A DNA stretch of 64,000 bases, taken from positions 1-64,000 of the forward strand of contig NZ_LMRR01000011.1 in NCBI RefSeq assembly GCF_001426085.1, read 5' to 3'. Positions 8,464 through 18,224 of this stretch are shown one piece after another (position 1 is the stretch's first letter; the number at the start of each line of letters is the position of its first letter). The position numbers and the translations under genes are program-made. The notes beneath the pieces are model-generated. The model made no database searches. It saw only the letters and a program-made list of their open reading frames with translations, and had not been told where the DNA came from. The DNA comes from Rhodococcus sp. Leaf278 (GTDB taxonomy: Bacteria; Actinomycetota; Actinomycetes; Mycobacteriales; Mycobacteriaceae).

Positions 8464-8596
8464 GAGAGTTGGTCCCCCGCCTGTCCCGACCCAGTAAGTC
8501 CGAGCACCACCAACGTACTCAGACCGGTTCCGGTGCAGGTGTGACCCAGGTCGTTCAGGTTTTCGCTCACCGTGATCTTTCTGTAATCTCGACGCG

Positions 8597-10366
8597 ATGA
8601 CCACCCACGACCAGAGCGTTCTCGAGCGGCAGCCGATCACGGCACCGGCTCGACACTCCGGCGTCGGACGCGGTGACGCTGTTGCGGCGGTGGGATTCCT
8701 TGTGGCCGCGGCGTACGTCCTGCAGGGTCAGTGGCGCAATCTGAGTGGCGGCTACCTCTACAACAGTGGCCAGGACCAGACGATGTGGGAGTGGTTCTTC
8801 TCTGTCGCCGCCCATGCCGTCGCGCATCTGGACAACCCGCTGTCGAGTGACCTGCAGAATTACCCCCTCGGGGTGAATTTGATGGCGAACACCGCGATGT
8901 TCGGCATCTCGATTCCACTGGCTCCGATCACGTTGCTGTTCGGACCGACGGTCACCTGGGCGATCGCCCTCACCGCCGGCCTCGCCGGGACTTCCTTCGC
9001 CTGGTACTGGCTGTTCTCGCGCCAGCTCAACGCCTCTAAGGGCGCAGCTGCGATGGGCGGTGCACTGTGCGGCTTCGCTCCCGGCGCGATTTCCCACGCC
9101 AACGGCCACCCCAACTTCGTGGTGCTGTTCCTGCTCCCGGTCATCGCGATGCTGGTCATCCGCATCGCCCACGGCGGCGGAACCACCAAGAACACCGTCG
9201 GGCTCGGCCTGATCGTCGCGCTGCAGATCCTGCTCGGCGAAGAGCCGCTGCTGATCTTCGCGATGTCGTTCGCCATCTTCGCCGTCGTCTACTACGTGTC
9301 GCGGCCACGTTCTCTCTGGCCCGCCGTCCGCAATGCGGTGCCCCGGCTCGCTGTCTCCGCGAGTATCGCGCTGGCGATCGTTGCGCTTCCGCTGTGGTGG
9401 CAGTTCTTCGGGCCGCAATCGTATTCCTTCCTCGAGCACGGACCGATGGGCAACGACGCAAAGGCCCTGTTCCAGTTCCCGACGCAATCGATCGGCGGCG
9501 TCGCGACTCCGGGTCAGAACGTCCGCATCAACGCCACCGAGGAAAACGCGTACTTCGGGTGGCCGCTGCTGGTTCTGTGCCTGGTCGCGGCATTGTGGAT
9601 GTGGCGCGTCGCCTGCGCTCGTGCCGCCGCGGCGACCGCCGTCGTCATGAGCGTGCTCTCGCTCGGCGCGACTCTGATGATCGGCAAGAACGACACCGGC
9701 ATCACCCTGCCGTGGACGAAGCTCGCCGAGTATCCCCTCGTCGAGTCCGTCCTCGAAACCCGCTTCGCGTTGGGCGCGGTACCTGCGCTGGCATTGCTGC
9801 TCGTGCTGGCCACCGATCGGACGTTCCGGAACGGGCTGCGTCCACTACCTGCGTTCTGGATAGCCGGACTCGCCCTCGCGCTCGTTCCGCTGATCCCGAC
9901 TCCGCTGGTCGCCGTCGACAAATCTCCGACGCCGGAGTTCTTCGCCGACGGCGAATGGGAGAACTTCGTCGACGACGGTTCCGTTGTCACCGTGCCCCTG
10001 CCCCGGCCCGAGGACGCCCGTCCGCTGCGCTGGCAGATGGACGCCGACATGGGCTTCAAGCTGGCAGCAGGGTACTTCGTCGGGCCGAGCGATCAAGAAG
10101 AGAAGGTTGCCAAGTACGGAGCAGTCGACCGGCCGACGGCACTGTTGCTGGGCTCGGTGTACGACCAAGGCACCGTCCCGAAGATAACCGACGATCAACG
10201 CGCGCAGGCCGTCGAGGATCTGACGTTCTGGGAGGCGGACGTCGTCGTCCTGCCGCCGAGCAAGCGGACCGTTGCACTGCGCGCCACCGTCACCGAACTG
10301 CTCGGTGTCCAGCCGCAATACACCGGTGGCGTGTGGGTGTGGGATGTGCGGACGCTCGTCCAATAG
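8597..10366 (+). CDS. Predicted GT-C-like polytopic membrane protein (putative glycosyltransferase)
   Basis: The 589-residue protein has about ten to twelve hydrophobic segments up to about residue 450 and a soluble extracytoplasmic tail of about 130 residues. The first outer loop contains YLYNSGQDQTMWEWFF and then DNPLSSDLQNYPLGVNLM; an acidic motif in this loop (here D60) is typical of GT-C enzymes. I do not recognise a named family, so activity is inferred. Its stop lies ten bases before the GTG start of the first emb gene, which strongly suggests co-transcription and a role in arabinan or a related lipid-linked sugar pathway. It has no counterpart between aftA and embC in M. tuberculosis as I recall it. 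The ATG follows a 133-bp divergent promoter region. Confidence 0.65.
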   Translation: MTTHDQSVLERQPITAPARHSGVGRGDAVAAVGFLVAAAYVLQGQWRNLSGGYLYNSGQDQTMWEWFFSVAAHAVAHLDNPLSSDLQNYPLGVNLMANTAMFGISIPLAPITLLFGPTVTWAIALTAGLAGTSFAWYWLFSRQLNASKGAAAMGGALCGFAPGAISHANGHPNFVVLFLLPVIAMLVIRIAHGGGTTKNTVGLGLIVALQILLGEEPLLIFAMSFAIFAVVYYVSRPRSLWPAVRNAVPRLAVSASIALAIVALPLWWQFFGPQSYSFLEHGPMGNDAKALFQFPTQSIGGVATPGQNVRINATEENAYFGWPLLVLCLVAALWMWRVACARAAAATAVVMSVLSLGATLMIGKNDTGITLPWTKLAEYPLVESVLETRFALGAVPALALLLVLATDRTFRNGLRPLPAFWIAGLALALVPLIPTPLVAVDKSPTPEFFADGEWENFVDDGSVVTVPLPRPEDARPLRWQMDADMGFKLAAGYFVGPSDQEEKVAKYGAVDRPTALLLGSVYDQGTVPKITDDQRAQAVEDLTFWEADVVVLPPSKRTVALRATVTELLGVQPQYTGGVWVWDVRTLVQ

Positions 10367-10376
10367 CATCGTCGGC

Positions 10377-13300
10377 GTGCCCGAGACCGCTCCGAACCTC
10401 AAGACCGCCCGGCTGGTAGCGATCATCACCGGCATCATCGGTGCGGTTCTGGCCATCGCGACTCCCCTGTTACCGGTTCAGCAGGACGTCGCTGCTCTCT
10501 CGTGGCCGCAGAACTCGTTCGGCAGCGTGAACGCCCCGTTGGTGAGCTACTCGCCCGTCGACCTCGAGGCAACCGTTCCGTGCAGCGCGGCCACTGCTCT
10601 CACCGACGGCGGCACGCTGGTCTCCACCGCACCGATCGCGGCTGCGAAGACCGAGCAGAAGGCATTGATCGTGCGAGTCGACGACGGCCGACTGCAAGTG
10701 CTGCTGCGTGATCGTGTTCTTGCCGAGGCACCCCTCGACGAGCTGAGCGGCAACTGCGCGCTGACAGTGTCGTCGAACGCCGTCCGCACGGTCGTCGACC
10801 TCGACGGCGAGGCGAACACCGTGGACGGAGACATCCGGCCCCAGGTAGTCGGCATCTACACCGACCTCACCGCACCGATCGACGGTCTCACTGTGCGCGC
10901 GGACATCGACTCGCGCTACTCCTCGGCTCCGACGACGTTCAAATTGCTGGCGATGATCGTCGGCGCACTCGCCGTGATCGCCTCGCTCTTCGCACTGCAT
11001 CGGATCGACGGCATGGACGGGCGACGCCACCGGCGATTCTTGCCCTCCCGCTGGAAGTCCGTCACGGGGGTCGACGCCGTTGTGGTGGGTGTGCTCGTTC
11101 TGTGGCACTTCATCGGCGCGAACACCTCCGACGACGGTTACCTGCTCAACATGGCCCGCGTCTCCGAGAACGCCGGCTACATGGCCAACTATTTCCGCTG
11201 GTTCGGCGTCCCGGAAGCACCGTTCGGCATGCCCTACTACGACATGCTGGCCGCCCTCGCCAAGGTCAGCACCGCCAGCATCTGGATGCGCCTGCCCGCC
11301 ACCATCGCAGCGCTGCTGTGCTGGCTGGTCATCAGCCGCGAGGTCATCCCCCGCCTCGGCCGCGCGGTGCTCACCAATCGCGTCGCGCTGTGGACCGCGG
11401 GATTCGTGTTCCTCGCCTTCTGGCTGCCCTACGACAACGGACTACGCCCGGAACCGGTCATCGCCCTCGGAGCCTTGTTGACGTGGTGCTCGGTCGAGCG
11501 CGCCATTGCCACCGGGCGACTGCTCCCGGCCGCGATCGGCACCCTGATCGCAGCGTTCTCGCTCGCCGCCGGACCCACTGGACTGATCGCCGTCGCCGCT
11601 CTGCTTGCCGGGCTGCGCCCACTGTTGATGATCGTGGTCAAGCGGGCTCGTCAAGTGGGCCTGCTCGCCGTTCTCGCCCCGCTGATGGCGTCGGGACTGG
11701 CGGTGTTGATCGCGATCTTCGCCGACCAGACTCTGAGCACTGTGCTCGAAGCGACCCGAGTGCGCTCGGCCATCGGACCGAACGTGCCGTGGTTCGAAGA
11801 ACGCGTGCGCTGGGACGCACTGATGACCATCTCGCCCGACGGCTCGCTCGCCCGAAGATTCGGCATGTTCGCGATGCTGCTGTGCATCGTCGTGTGCATC
11901 GCGGTGATGCTCCGCAAGAACGGACGCATCCCCGGTACGGCCACCGGGCCGTCGCGTCGGATACTCGGAATCATCTTGGGCGCATTGGCTTTCATGATGT
12001 TCACCCCCACCAAGTGGACGCACCACTTCGGTGTGTACGCCGGTCTCGCCGCGTCGCTGGCCGCGCTGGCGGCGGTGGCCGTGACTTCGGCGACCGTGCG
12101 GTCCCCGCGCAACAGAACGCTGTTCACCGCCGCTGTTCTGTTTCTGACTGCGGTCGCGTTCACCAGCTCCAACGGTTGGTGGTACGTGTCGAGTTACGGC
12201 ATTCCGTGGTTCGACAAGCCGCCGTCCATTGCCGGTAAGGGCTTTTCGACGATCCTGCTCGGTCTGACGGTTCTGACGCTGCTCTACGCCGCCTACCAAC
12301 ACGTCCGATTGCCCTATCGTAAAAAGGAACCCACTACGCGTCGACGATTCGCACCGTCCGCACTGACCATCGTCGCCGGCGGTGTCGTCGCCTTCGAGGT
12401 GCTCTCGTTCGTCAAAGGCGCTGTGGCGCAATACCCGGCGTACTCCATTGCTCGATCGAACTTCTCGGCTCTCGCCGGAAACTCGTGCGGACTCGCCGGC
12501 GACGTGCAGGTGGAGACCGACGTCAACGGCTCGGTTCTACAACCGATCGACCCCGCAGCCGACGCACTGGGTGCAGGCGGGAGTACCGGATTCACACCCG
12601 ACGGCGTCGCGCAGGATCTGACCGCAGATTCCGAGGACACCGCGCAGGGCAGCGCCAACTCGATCCGGCCCGAGGACTCGGAACAGAGCGCGGCGGCAAC
12701 GTCGTCGAACTCTGCGGGTACGTCGGGCGGTACCAACGAGAACGTCGGAATCAACGGCAGCACAGTCGCTTTGCCATTCGGCTTGAATCCTGCGACCACT
12801 CCGGTACTGGGTAGCTTCGGTGCCACCGAGCCTGCGTCCCTGACCTCGGGTTGGTATTCGCTGCCCGAAGACGGTGACCGCGGCGACCTGATCGCCATTG
12901 CCGCTGCAGGCCGAATCCGATCGGTCGACGGGGACGGCATCGTCACTCCGGGCCAACCCGTCGAACTCGAATACGGACGCCGCGACGGTAGCGACACACA
13001 GGCGCTGGGCCGCGTCACGCCTCTCGATATCGGCCCGTCGCCGTCGTGGCGCAATCTGCGGGTCCCGATGAGCGATCTACCGGCCGAGGCAGACGTCGTT
13101 CGCATCGTCGCCGAGGACAACGATCTGGCCGGCAATCAGTGGCTCGCCGTCACTCCGCCGCGGGTCCCGAAGACACAGACGCTGAACTCGCTCGTCGGAT
13201 CGACCGATCCGGTGCTGCTGGACTGGGCCGTCGGATTGGCGTTCCCGTGCCAGCGACCGTTCGATCATCGGGACGGCGTCGCCGAGGTGCCCGAGTACCG

Positions 13301-13556
13301 GATTCTGCCCGACCGCACCGGGGCCGAATCCACCAACGCCTGGCAGGACTCGATCGGCGGTGGCCCACTGGGCTGGACCGAGCTGCTCCTCGGGGCGCAG
13401 ACGCTGCCGTCGTATCTCGCCGACGACTACGCCCGGGATTGGGGCTCGATCGAGAGATTCATGCCACTCGATCCGGCCGCTGCGACCGCTCGGATCACCG
13501 TCGACCAGCAGTCGCGGTCCGGACTGTCCAGCGACGGACCGATGAAAACCGACTGA
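10377..13556 (+). CDS. emb: Arabinosyltransferase, EmbA/B/C family (first copy)
   Basis: The 1059-residue protein starts at a GTG ten bases after the preceding stop; the longer open frame overlaps that gene and was rejected. It begins with one membrane span (LVAIITGIIGAVLAIATPLL) and a 190-residue outer domain. The GT-C core follows, with catalytic ANTSDDGYLLNMARV (D252, D253), NYFRWFGVPEAPFG and the conserved NGLRPEP loop. The C-terminal 350 residues form the carbohydrate-binding region, including WAVGLAFPCQRPFDHRDG. Emb proteins polymerise arabinan from decaprenyl-phosphoarabinose. The residues equivalent to L304 and M306 of M. tuberculosis EmbB are L257 and M259. Which Emb paralogue it corresponds to cannot be decided here. 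Between residues about 740 and 820 there is a Ser/Asn/Gly-rich linker. Confidence 0.94.
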   Translation: MPETAPNLKTARLVAIITGIIGAVLAIATPLLPVQQDVAALSWPQNSFGSVNAPLVSYSPVDLEATVPCSAATALTDGGTLVSTAPIAAAKTEQKALIVRVDDGRLQVLLRDRVLAEAPLDELSGNCALTVSSNAVRTVVDLDGEANTVDGDIRPQVVGIYTDLTAPIDGLTVRADIDSRYSSAPTTFKLLAMIVGALAVIASLFALHRIDGMDGRRHRRFLPSRWKSVTGVDAVVVGVLVLWHFIGANTSDDGYLLNMARVSENAGYMANYFRWFGVPEAPFGMPYYDMLAALAKVSTASIWMRLPATIAALLCWLVISREVIPRLGRAVLTNRVALWTAGFVFLAFWLPYDNGLRPEPVIALGALLTWCSVERAIATGRLLPAAIGTLIAAFSLAAGPTGLIAVAALLAGLRPLLMIVVKRARQVGLLAVLAPLMASGLAVLIAIFADQTLSTVLEATRVRSAIGPNVPWFEERVRWDALMTISPDGSLARRFGMFAMLLCIVVCIAVMLRKNGRIPGTATGPSRRILGIILGALAFMMFTPTKWTHHFGVYAGLAASLAALAAVAVTSATVRSPRNRTLFTAAVLFLTAVAFTSSNGWWYVSSYGIPWFDKPPSIAGKGFSTILLGLTVLTLLYAAYQHVRLPYRKKEPTTRRRFAPSALTIVAGGVVAFEVLSFVKGAVAQYPAYSIARSNFSALAGNSCGLAGDVQVETDVNGSVLQPIDPAADALGAGGSTGFTPDGVAQDLTADSEDTAQGSANSIRPEDSEQSAAATSSNSAGTSGGTNENVGINGSTVALPFGLNPATTPVLGSFGATEPASLTSGWYSLPEDGDRGDLIAIAAAGRIRSVDGDGIVTPGQPVELEYGRRDGSDTQALGRVTPLDIGPSPSWRNLRVPMSDLPAEADVVRIVAEDNDLAGNQWLAVTPPRVPKTQTLNSLVGSTDPVLLDWAVGLAFPCQRPFDHRDGVAEVPEYRILPDRTGAESTNAWQDSIGGGPLGWTELLLGAQTLPSYLADDYARDWGSIERFMPLDPAAATARITVDQQSRSGLSSDGPMKTD

Positions 13557-13631
13557 TTCCCTGTTTCTGGATCGGTTACGGGGCCGGTGCCTGTGTGACC
13601 TCTACGTCACGCTCGCATAACATCGACTCTC

Positions 13632-16600
13632 GTGCCCGACGTCGTGACAGATTCATCAGCTGGTCCCCCCGTCCCCGCTCCACTGCGAGCCTCGGACGAA
13701 CTTCGTGCTCAGGTACGAGTTCCCCGGCTGATCGCCATGGTGGCCGGCATCCTCGGGGTGCTGTTCGCACTGATCACTCCGTTCGCGCCTGTCACGCAGA
13801 CCACCGCCACCATTTCGTGGCCGCAGAACGGGCTCCTGCAAGACGTGGACGCCCCACTGGTGTCCCAGGCACCCGTAAGCCTCACTGCGACCTTGCCGTG
13901 CTCTGCTGTCGCCGCACTCCCCGCGTCGGGCGGGCTGCTACTGGCGACGGCACCCCCACAGGGCGAGGGCGCGGCGCTGAACAGTTTGTTCGTCCGCGTC
14001 GGTGAATCGAACGTCGACGTCCTCGATCGCAATGTCGTGGTCGCGACGGCACCTCGCGCCGACGTCGAGAGCACTCGCTGCGCGGCCATCGAAATCACCT
14101 CGAACGACCAGTACACATCGGCGGCCTTCACCGGCCTGACCGACGACGACGGCCAGCCCCGGCAAGGCCGGCTCGACGGCGATCTGCGGCCCCAGGTCGT
14201 CGGCATCTTCAGTGATCTCAGCGGCGCGGCACCCGCAGACATGTCTGTCACCGTCGACGTCGACTCCCGCTTCTCGTCGTCACCGACGGTGCTCAAGTTG
14301 TTGATCATGATCCTGGCGATCGCGTGCACTTTGTTGGCCATAGGCGCACTCGGACGACTCGACGGCACCGACCGCCGCGCGCACCGCCGCTTCTTTCCCT
14401 CCCACTGGTGGAAGTTCACCGGCGTCGACGTCACCGTCCTCGGCGTTCTGGTGGGGTGGCATTTCGTCGGTGCCAACACCTCCGACGACGGCTACCTGCT
14501 CACGATGGCCCGGGCCGCAGATCACTCCGGCTACATGGCCAACTACTTCCGCTGGTTCGGGGTACCCGAAGCACCGTTCGGCTGGTACTACGACGTGCTC
14601 GCCGTCTTCGCCAAGATCTCGACCGCCAGCCCGTGGATGCGCCTGCCCGCCCTCATCGCCGGAGTCCTGTGCTGGATGGTGATCAGCCGCGAGGTAGTTC
14701 CGCGTCTCGGACGCGCGGTACGCAAGTCCAACGTCGCGCTGTGGACCGGCGGACTGGTGTTCCTCGCCTTCTGGCTCCCGTACAACAACGGACTGCGCCC
14801 CGAACCGATCGTCGCCCTCGGCGCACTGCTCACCTGGTGCTCGGTGGAGCGATCGATCGCCACCGGCCGACTACTTCCTGCCGCCGCAGCATGTCTCATC
14901 GGAGCCTTCACCCTCGCCGCGGCTCCCACCGGATTGATGTGTGTGGCAGCACTTCTCGCGGGTGCACGGCCCATCGCGCGGATCGTCGTCAGGCGTCACC
15001 GCCAGGTCGGCACCCTCGCCCTGCTGGCACCGTTGGCCGCGGCCGGTGTGCTCGTCCTCGTTGTGGTCTTCGCCGACCAGACGTACGCAACAGTCATCGA
15101 GTCCACCCGAGTGCGGACCATCATCGGCCCCAACGAGGCCTGGTACCAGGACTTCCTGCGGTACTACTACCTCTTCGTCCAGACCGTGGACGGCTCCGTC
15201 GCGCGCCGCTTCGCGTTCCTGGCAATGATCCTGTGCCTGTTCACGACGCTGTTCGTACTGCTGCGTCGTCGTCGCATCCCCGGCATTGCCAACGGGCCGG
15301 CCTGGCGTCTGCTCGGCGTCGTGCTCGGCACCATCTTCTTCATGATGTTCAACCCCACCAAGTGGACTCACCACTTCGGTTCCTACGCCGGAATCGCCGG
15401 TGGGCTCGCTGCATTGACAGCCGTGGCCGTCTCGGCGAGCGCGCTGCGTTCGCGGCGCAACCGCTCGTTGTTCGCGGCCGGGCTGATGTTCGTTCTCGCA
15501 CTGTCGTTCTCGGGCATCAACGGCTACTGGTACGTCTCGAGCTACGGCGTGCCGTGGTTCGACAAGACGGTGTCGCTCGGTGGCAACGAATCGGGCACGC
15601 TGTTCCTGATCCTCTTCGGCCTGGTTCTTGCGATCGCGGCGTTCCAGTACCTGCGCGAGGGATACGCACCGCCACAACCGAAGCCGACGTCGGCTCGTGG
15701 TCAACGCATCCGAAAGTTCGCTGCCGCACCGTTGACCGTCATCGCCGGGATCATGGTGCTGTTCGAGGTGCTCTCGCTCGTCAAGGGCGCCGTCTCGCAG
15801 TACCCCGCCTATTCGCTCGCACGCTCGAATGTGCAATCGATACTGGGCAATTCGTGCGGACTCGCCAACGATGTTCTCGTGGAGTCCAACCCCAACGCCG
15901 GCATACTCAGCCCCTTGCCGGGCGAGTTCGATGCCACCGCAGGCCCGCTCGGCGGATCGAGCTCCACCCTGCGCAACTTCACCGCCAACGGCATTCCCAG
16001 TGACCTCAGTGCCGATGCCGTGGAAGTCAAACCAGGACAAGGCAACACCGACCAACAGGCCGTCGGCCCCGCATTCGAGGAAGGCCAAAGTTCCGGCACC
16101 GCAGGTGGCACCGGAGCCGTAGGCGTCAACGGCTCGAACGCAGCTCTGCCCTTCGGTCTCGACCCTGCCACCACCCCGGTACTCGGCTCGTACCAGGAAG
16201 GCATCCAGGAACCCGCGGAGGCGACGTCGAGCTGGTACCAACTGCCCGCTCGCAGCGACGACGCTCCCCTCGTCGTCTTCTCCGCAGCCGGCCGCATCTG
16301 GTCGTACGACGACACCGGAGCCCTGACCTACGGACAGTCACTGCTGCTCGAATACGGCAAGCGTCAGCCCGACGGAACCGTCCAGGCACAAGGCACCTAC
16401 CTGCCCCGCGACATCGGACCTGCACCGTCGTGGCGCAACCTCCGAATCCCGTTGGCAGACATCGCACCCGATGCCGACGCCGTCCGTATCGTCGCCAACG
16501 ACCCCAACCTCACCGGCGACCAGTGGCTCGCGTTCACCCCGCCGCGAGTACCGGTGATGGACAACCTGAACACCATGATCGGCAGTGAGCAGCCCGTTCT

Positions 16601-16949
16601 GCTCGACTGGGCCGTCGGGCTGCAATTCCCGTGCCAACGACCCTTCGACCACCGCTACGGCGTCGCCGAAGTGCCCGGATACCGCATCCTCCCCGACCGC
16701 CCACTGGCCGTCAGCTCCACCGACACCTGGCAATCCGGCGAGAACGGCGGCCCACTGGGCTGGTCCGAACTGCTCGCCAAGCCCGTCACCGTCCCCACCT
16801 ATCTGAAGAACGACTGGGCCAGGGACTGGGGATCGTTGGAGCGCTACGAGCAGTACTACCCCAACGCTGTGCCCGCCGACCTCGACACCGGGGAAGCCAC
16901 GCGTTCGGGTTGGTACAAGGACGGCGAACTGCGAGTGTTCGAGGACTGA
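13632..16949 (+). CDS. emb: Arabinosyltransferase, EmbA/B/C family (second copy)
   Basis: The 1105-residue paralogue of the preceding gene starts at GTG, 75 bp downstream. It has the same architecture: an N-terminal span, an outer domain, then ANTSDDGYLLTMARAADHSG (D285, D286) and NYFRWFGVPEAPFGWYYDV, which is closer to recalled EmbB/EmbC sequence than the first copy. FWLPYNNGLRPEP, the NPTKWTHHFG segment and a C-terminal carbohydrate-binding region follow. Leucine and methionine are kept at the positions matching EmbB L304 and M306. The short gap holds CATAACAT before the GTG, so an extra internal promoter is possible. Only two emb genes lie here, against three in M. tuberculosis. The stop is followed by the palindromic repeat region. 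Confidence 0.94.
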   Translation: MPDVVTDSSAGPPVPAPLRASDELRAQVRVPRLIAMVAGILGVLFALITPFAPVTQTTATISWPQNGLLQDVDAPLVSQAPVSLTATLPCSAVAALPASGGLLLATAPPQGEGAALNSLFVRVGESNVDVLDRNVVVATAPRADVESTRCAAIEITSNDQYTSAAFTGLTDDDGQPRQGRLDGDLRPQVVGIFSDLSGAAPADMSVTVDVDSRFSSSPTVLKLLIMILAIACTLLAIGALGRLDGTDRRAHRRFFPSHWWKFTGVDVTVLGVLVGWHFVGANTSDDGYLLTMARAADHSGYMANYFRWFGVPEAPFGWYYDVLAVFAKISTASPWMRLPALIAGVLCWMVISREVVPRLGRAVRKSNVALWTGGLVFLAFWLPYNNGLRPEPIVALGALLTWCSVERSIATGRLLPAAAACLIGAFTLAAAPTGLMCVAALLAGARPIARIVVRRHRQVGTLALLAPLAAAGVLVLVVVFADQTYATVIESTRVRTIIGPNEAWYQDFLRYYYLFVQTVDGSVARRFAFLAMILCLFTTLFVLLRRRRIPGIANGPAWRLLGVVLGTIFFMMFNPTKWTHHFGSYAGIAGGLAALTAVAVSASALRSRRNRSLFAAGLMFVLALSFSGINGYWYVSSYGVPWFDKTVSLGGNESGTLFLILFGLVLAIAAFQYLREGYAPPQPKPTSARGQRIRKFAAAPLTVIAGIMVLFEVLSLVKGAVSQYPAYSLARSNVQSILGNSCGLANDVLVESNPNAGILSPLPGEFDATAGPLGGSSSTLRNFTANGIPSDLSADAVEVKPGQGNTDQQAVGPAFEEGQSSGTAGGTGAVGVNGSNAALPFGLDPATTPVLGSYQEGIQEPAEATSSWYQLPARSDDAPLVVFSAAGRIWSYDDTGALTYGQSLLLEYGKRQPDGTVQAQGTYLPRDIGPAPSWRNLRIPLADIAPDADAVRIVANDPNLTGDQWLAFTPPRVPVMDNLNTMIGSEQPVLLDWAVGLQFPCQRPFDHRYGVAEVPGYRILPDRPLAVSSTDTWQSGENGGPLGWSELLAKPVTVPTYLKNDWARDWGSLERYEQYYPNAVPADLDTGEATRSGWYKDGELRVFED

Positions 16950-16970
16950 CCGCCCGCCCCCCGCTCCGCG

Positions 16971-17015
16971 TCAATGGACCCTTGCACACGTCTCGACCGT
17001 GCAAGGGTCCATCCA
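16971..17015 (+). repeat. 45-bp palindromic repeat, copy 1
   Basis: The 13-bp arms TGGACCCTTGCAC (16975-16987) and GTGCAAGGGTCCA (16999-17011) are perfect, with ACGTCTCGACC in the loop. It starts 21 bases after the emb stop and could act as the emb terminator. It is the best-paired of four copies and has the same orientation as the others. Confidence 0.85.
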
Positions 17016-17034
17016 CGCTTCAGCTTGGAGTGGG

Positions 17035-17079
17035 TCAATGGACCCTTGCATACGTCTGAGCGCGTAGATGGTTCATTCA
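17035..17079 (+). repeat. 45-bp palindromic repeat, copy 2
   Basis: It shares TCAATGGACCCTTGCA and ACGTCT with copy 1 but has a degenerate right arm ending GGTTCATTCA, so it folds poorly. It starts 64 bases after the start of copy 1. Confidence 0.75.
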
Positions 17080-17261
17080 CCTTTCCGGGGGCCACGCCCG
17101 CGGACTCCGTCGGCCGGCCTCAGCATCCGAGTCCGACAGCGTCGTCCGCCTCGAGACTGGCAACAGCCGATTCATCCACAGAGTGGTCGTTCATCCACAC
17201 ACAACCTGCGACAGCGCCACAACGCGACGAACGTGTCGGTGCCGAATTCCACTCTTCGGAC

Positions 17262-18224
17262 ATGAAGAGACGATTATGGAACGCAGATTCATTGTTCGAC
17301 CTGAGCTCGACCGGCGTCGTGACGCGCCGGCAGCTTCGCGAGGCGGGCGTGAGTGACGCAGCGATCGATGGCAGGTGCGCAGCCGGCGGTCCGTGGCAGC
17401 GGTTGCTGCCGGGTGTCGTACTGCTGCGAAACGGCCATCCGTCGACGCTCGAGCGGTCAGCCGCGGCGCTCGCATACGGCGGACCGAACAGCATGATCAC
17501 CGGATGCGTCGGACTCGATTCGTTCGGATACGGCACCAACGGATCCGCCGGAGAGGTTCATCTACTGCTACCCGCGGAGATGCGTCGGGCATCGGTGTCT
17601 TTTGTCCGAGCAGAGCGGACGTGGCGGCTTCCCAAGCCGATCACCAAGGGCAGCATCCGAGTTGCTCCTCTGGTGCGTTCACTGGTCGACGCCACACGGG
17701 CAGCGAAATCCGAGGCACGGTGCGTCGCCCTGTTGACCGAGGTGTTCCAGCGGGGCGGCGTGACCATCGATCAGGTTGCCATCGAACTGGCCGAAGGCCC
17801 GCGTCGCTACAGCGCGCTCACCCGCCGAGTACTCCGCGAGTTACGGGACAACGCGCACTCGGTGGCGGAACTCGAAGACCAGCGTCTGTACCGAACCAGC
17901 GGGCTGCCTGCGATGACGCACAACTGCGACATCTACGCCCGAAGCGGAGAGTTCATCGCCAACACCGACGGGTGGATCGACTCCGTGGCACTGGCACGTG
18001 AAGTAGATTCCGTGACCCACCATCTGTCACCGGCCGACTACCAGCGGACACAAGCCCGACGCAACCGAATGCAGGCCCACGGACTCATCGTGGTTTCCCA
18101 TTCACCTCAAGACATCCGCGATCGGCCGACACAGGTGCTCGACGACTTACGGATGAATTACCAACACGCTCTCGCCAGACCTCGACCGGATGTGGTGATG
18201 GTTCCGCGCGAATCGACCGGGTGA
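17262..18224 (+). CDS. Orphan AbiEi-type winged-helix plus DUF559/PD-(D/E)XK nuclease-like protein
   Basis: This protein has 320 residues from the ATG at 17262. The N-terminal region (about residues 10-50: STGVVTRRQLREAGVSDAAI, then WQRLLPGVVLL) matches the AbiEi antitoxin-type DNA-binding domain. The C-terminal region (about 200-310) resembles DUF559 or Vsr-like endonucleases: HSVAELEDQRLYRTSGLP, FIANTDGWIDSVALAREVDS and THH. The acidic residues of a PD-(D/E)XK site (E in AELE, D in TDGWID, E and D in REVDS) are present. No AbiEii-type toxin gene is adjacent, so it is not a complete type IV toxin-antitoxin pair. Two palindromic repeats lie on each side, and its stop codon is the first TGA of copy 3. 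Function unknown; the family is widespread in actinobacteria. Confidence 0.75.
   Translation: MKRRLWNADSLFDLSSTGVVTRRQLREAGVSDAAIDGRCAAGGPWQRLLPGVVLLRNGHPSTLERSAAALAYGGPNSMITGCVGLDSFGYGTNGSAGEVHLLLPAEMRRASVSFVRAERTWRLPKPITKGSIRVAPLVRSLVDATRAAKSEARCVALLTEVFQRGGVTIDQVAIELAEGPRRYSALTRRVLRELRDNAHSVAELEDQRLYRTSGLPAMTHNCDIYARSGEFIANTDGWIDSVALAREVDSVTHHLSPADYQRTQARRNRMQAHGLIVVSHSPQDIRDRPTQVLDDLRMNYQHALARPRPDVVMVPRESTG

Larger units (their letters stand above)
16950..17261. other. 312-bp gap between emb and the nuclease-like gene
   Basis: The first 130 bases hold two copies of the 45-bp palindromic repeat (separate entries). The remaining stretch, 17080-17261, contains TTCATCCACA twice within about 30 bases. 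No RNA gene or convincing promoter was recognised. The reading frame of the downstream gene stays open through the repeats, but this upstream part does not look like protein. Confidence 0.6.

Noticed and set aside
11442..12431. Long minus-strand open frame opposite the first emb gene (and similar ones opposite the second emb and pks13)
   Set aside because: Low-complexity basic or Gln-rich translations in the frame produced by GC-rich third positions; the emb and pks13 proteins are certain.
16974..17261. Longer version of the nuclease-like gene beginning in repeat copy 1
   Set aside because: The added 96 residues are translated repeat and show no resemblance to the AbiEi N-terminus, which starts right after ATG 17262.
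17262..18224. Complete type IV (AbiE) toxin-antitoxin system
   Set aside because: No AbiEii nucleotidyltransferase-type toxin gene lies next to the AbiEi-like gene; neighbours are emb and accD4.
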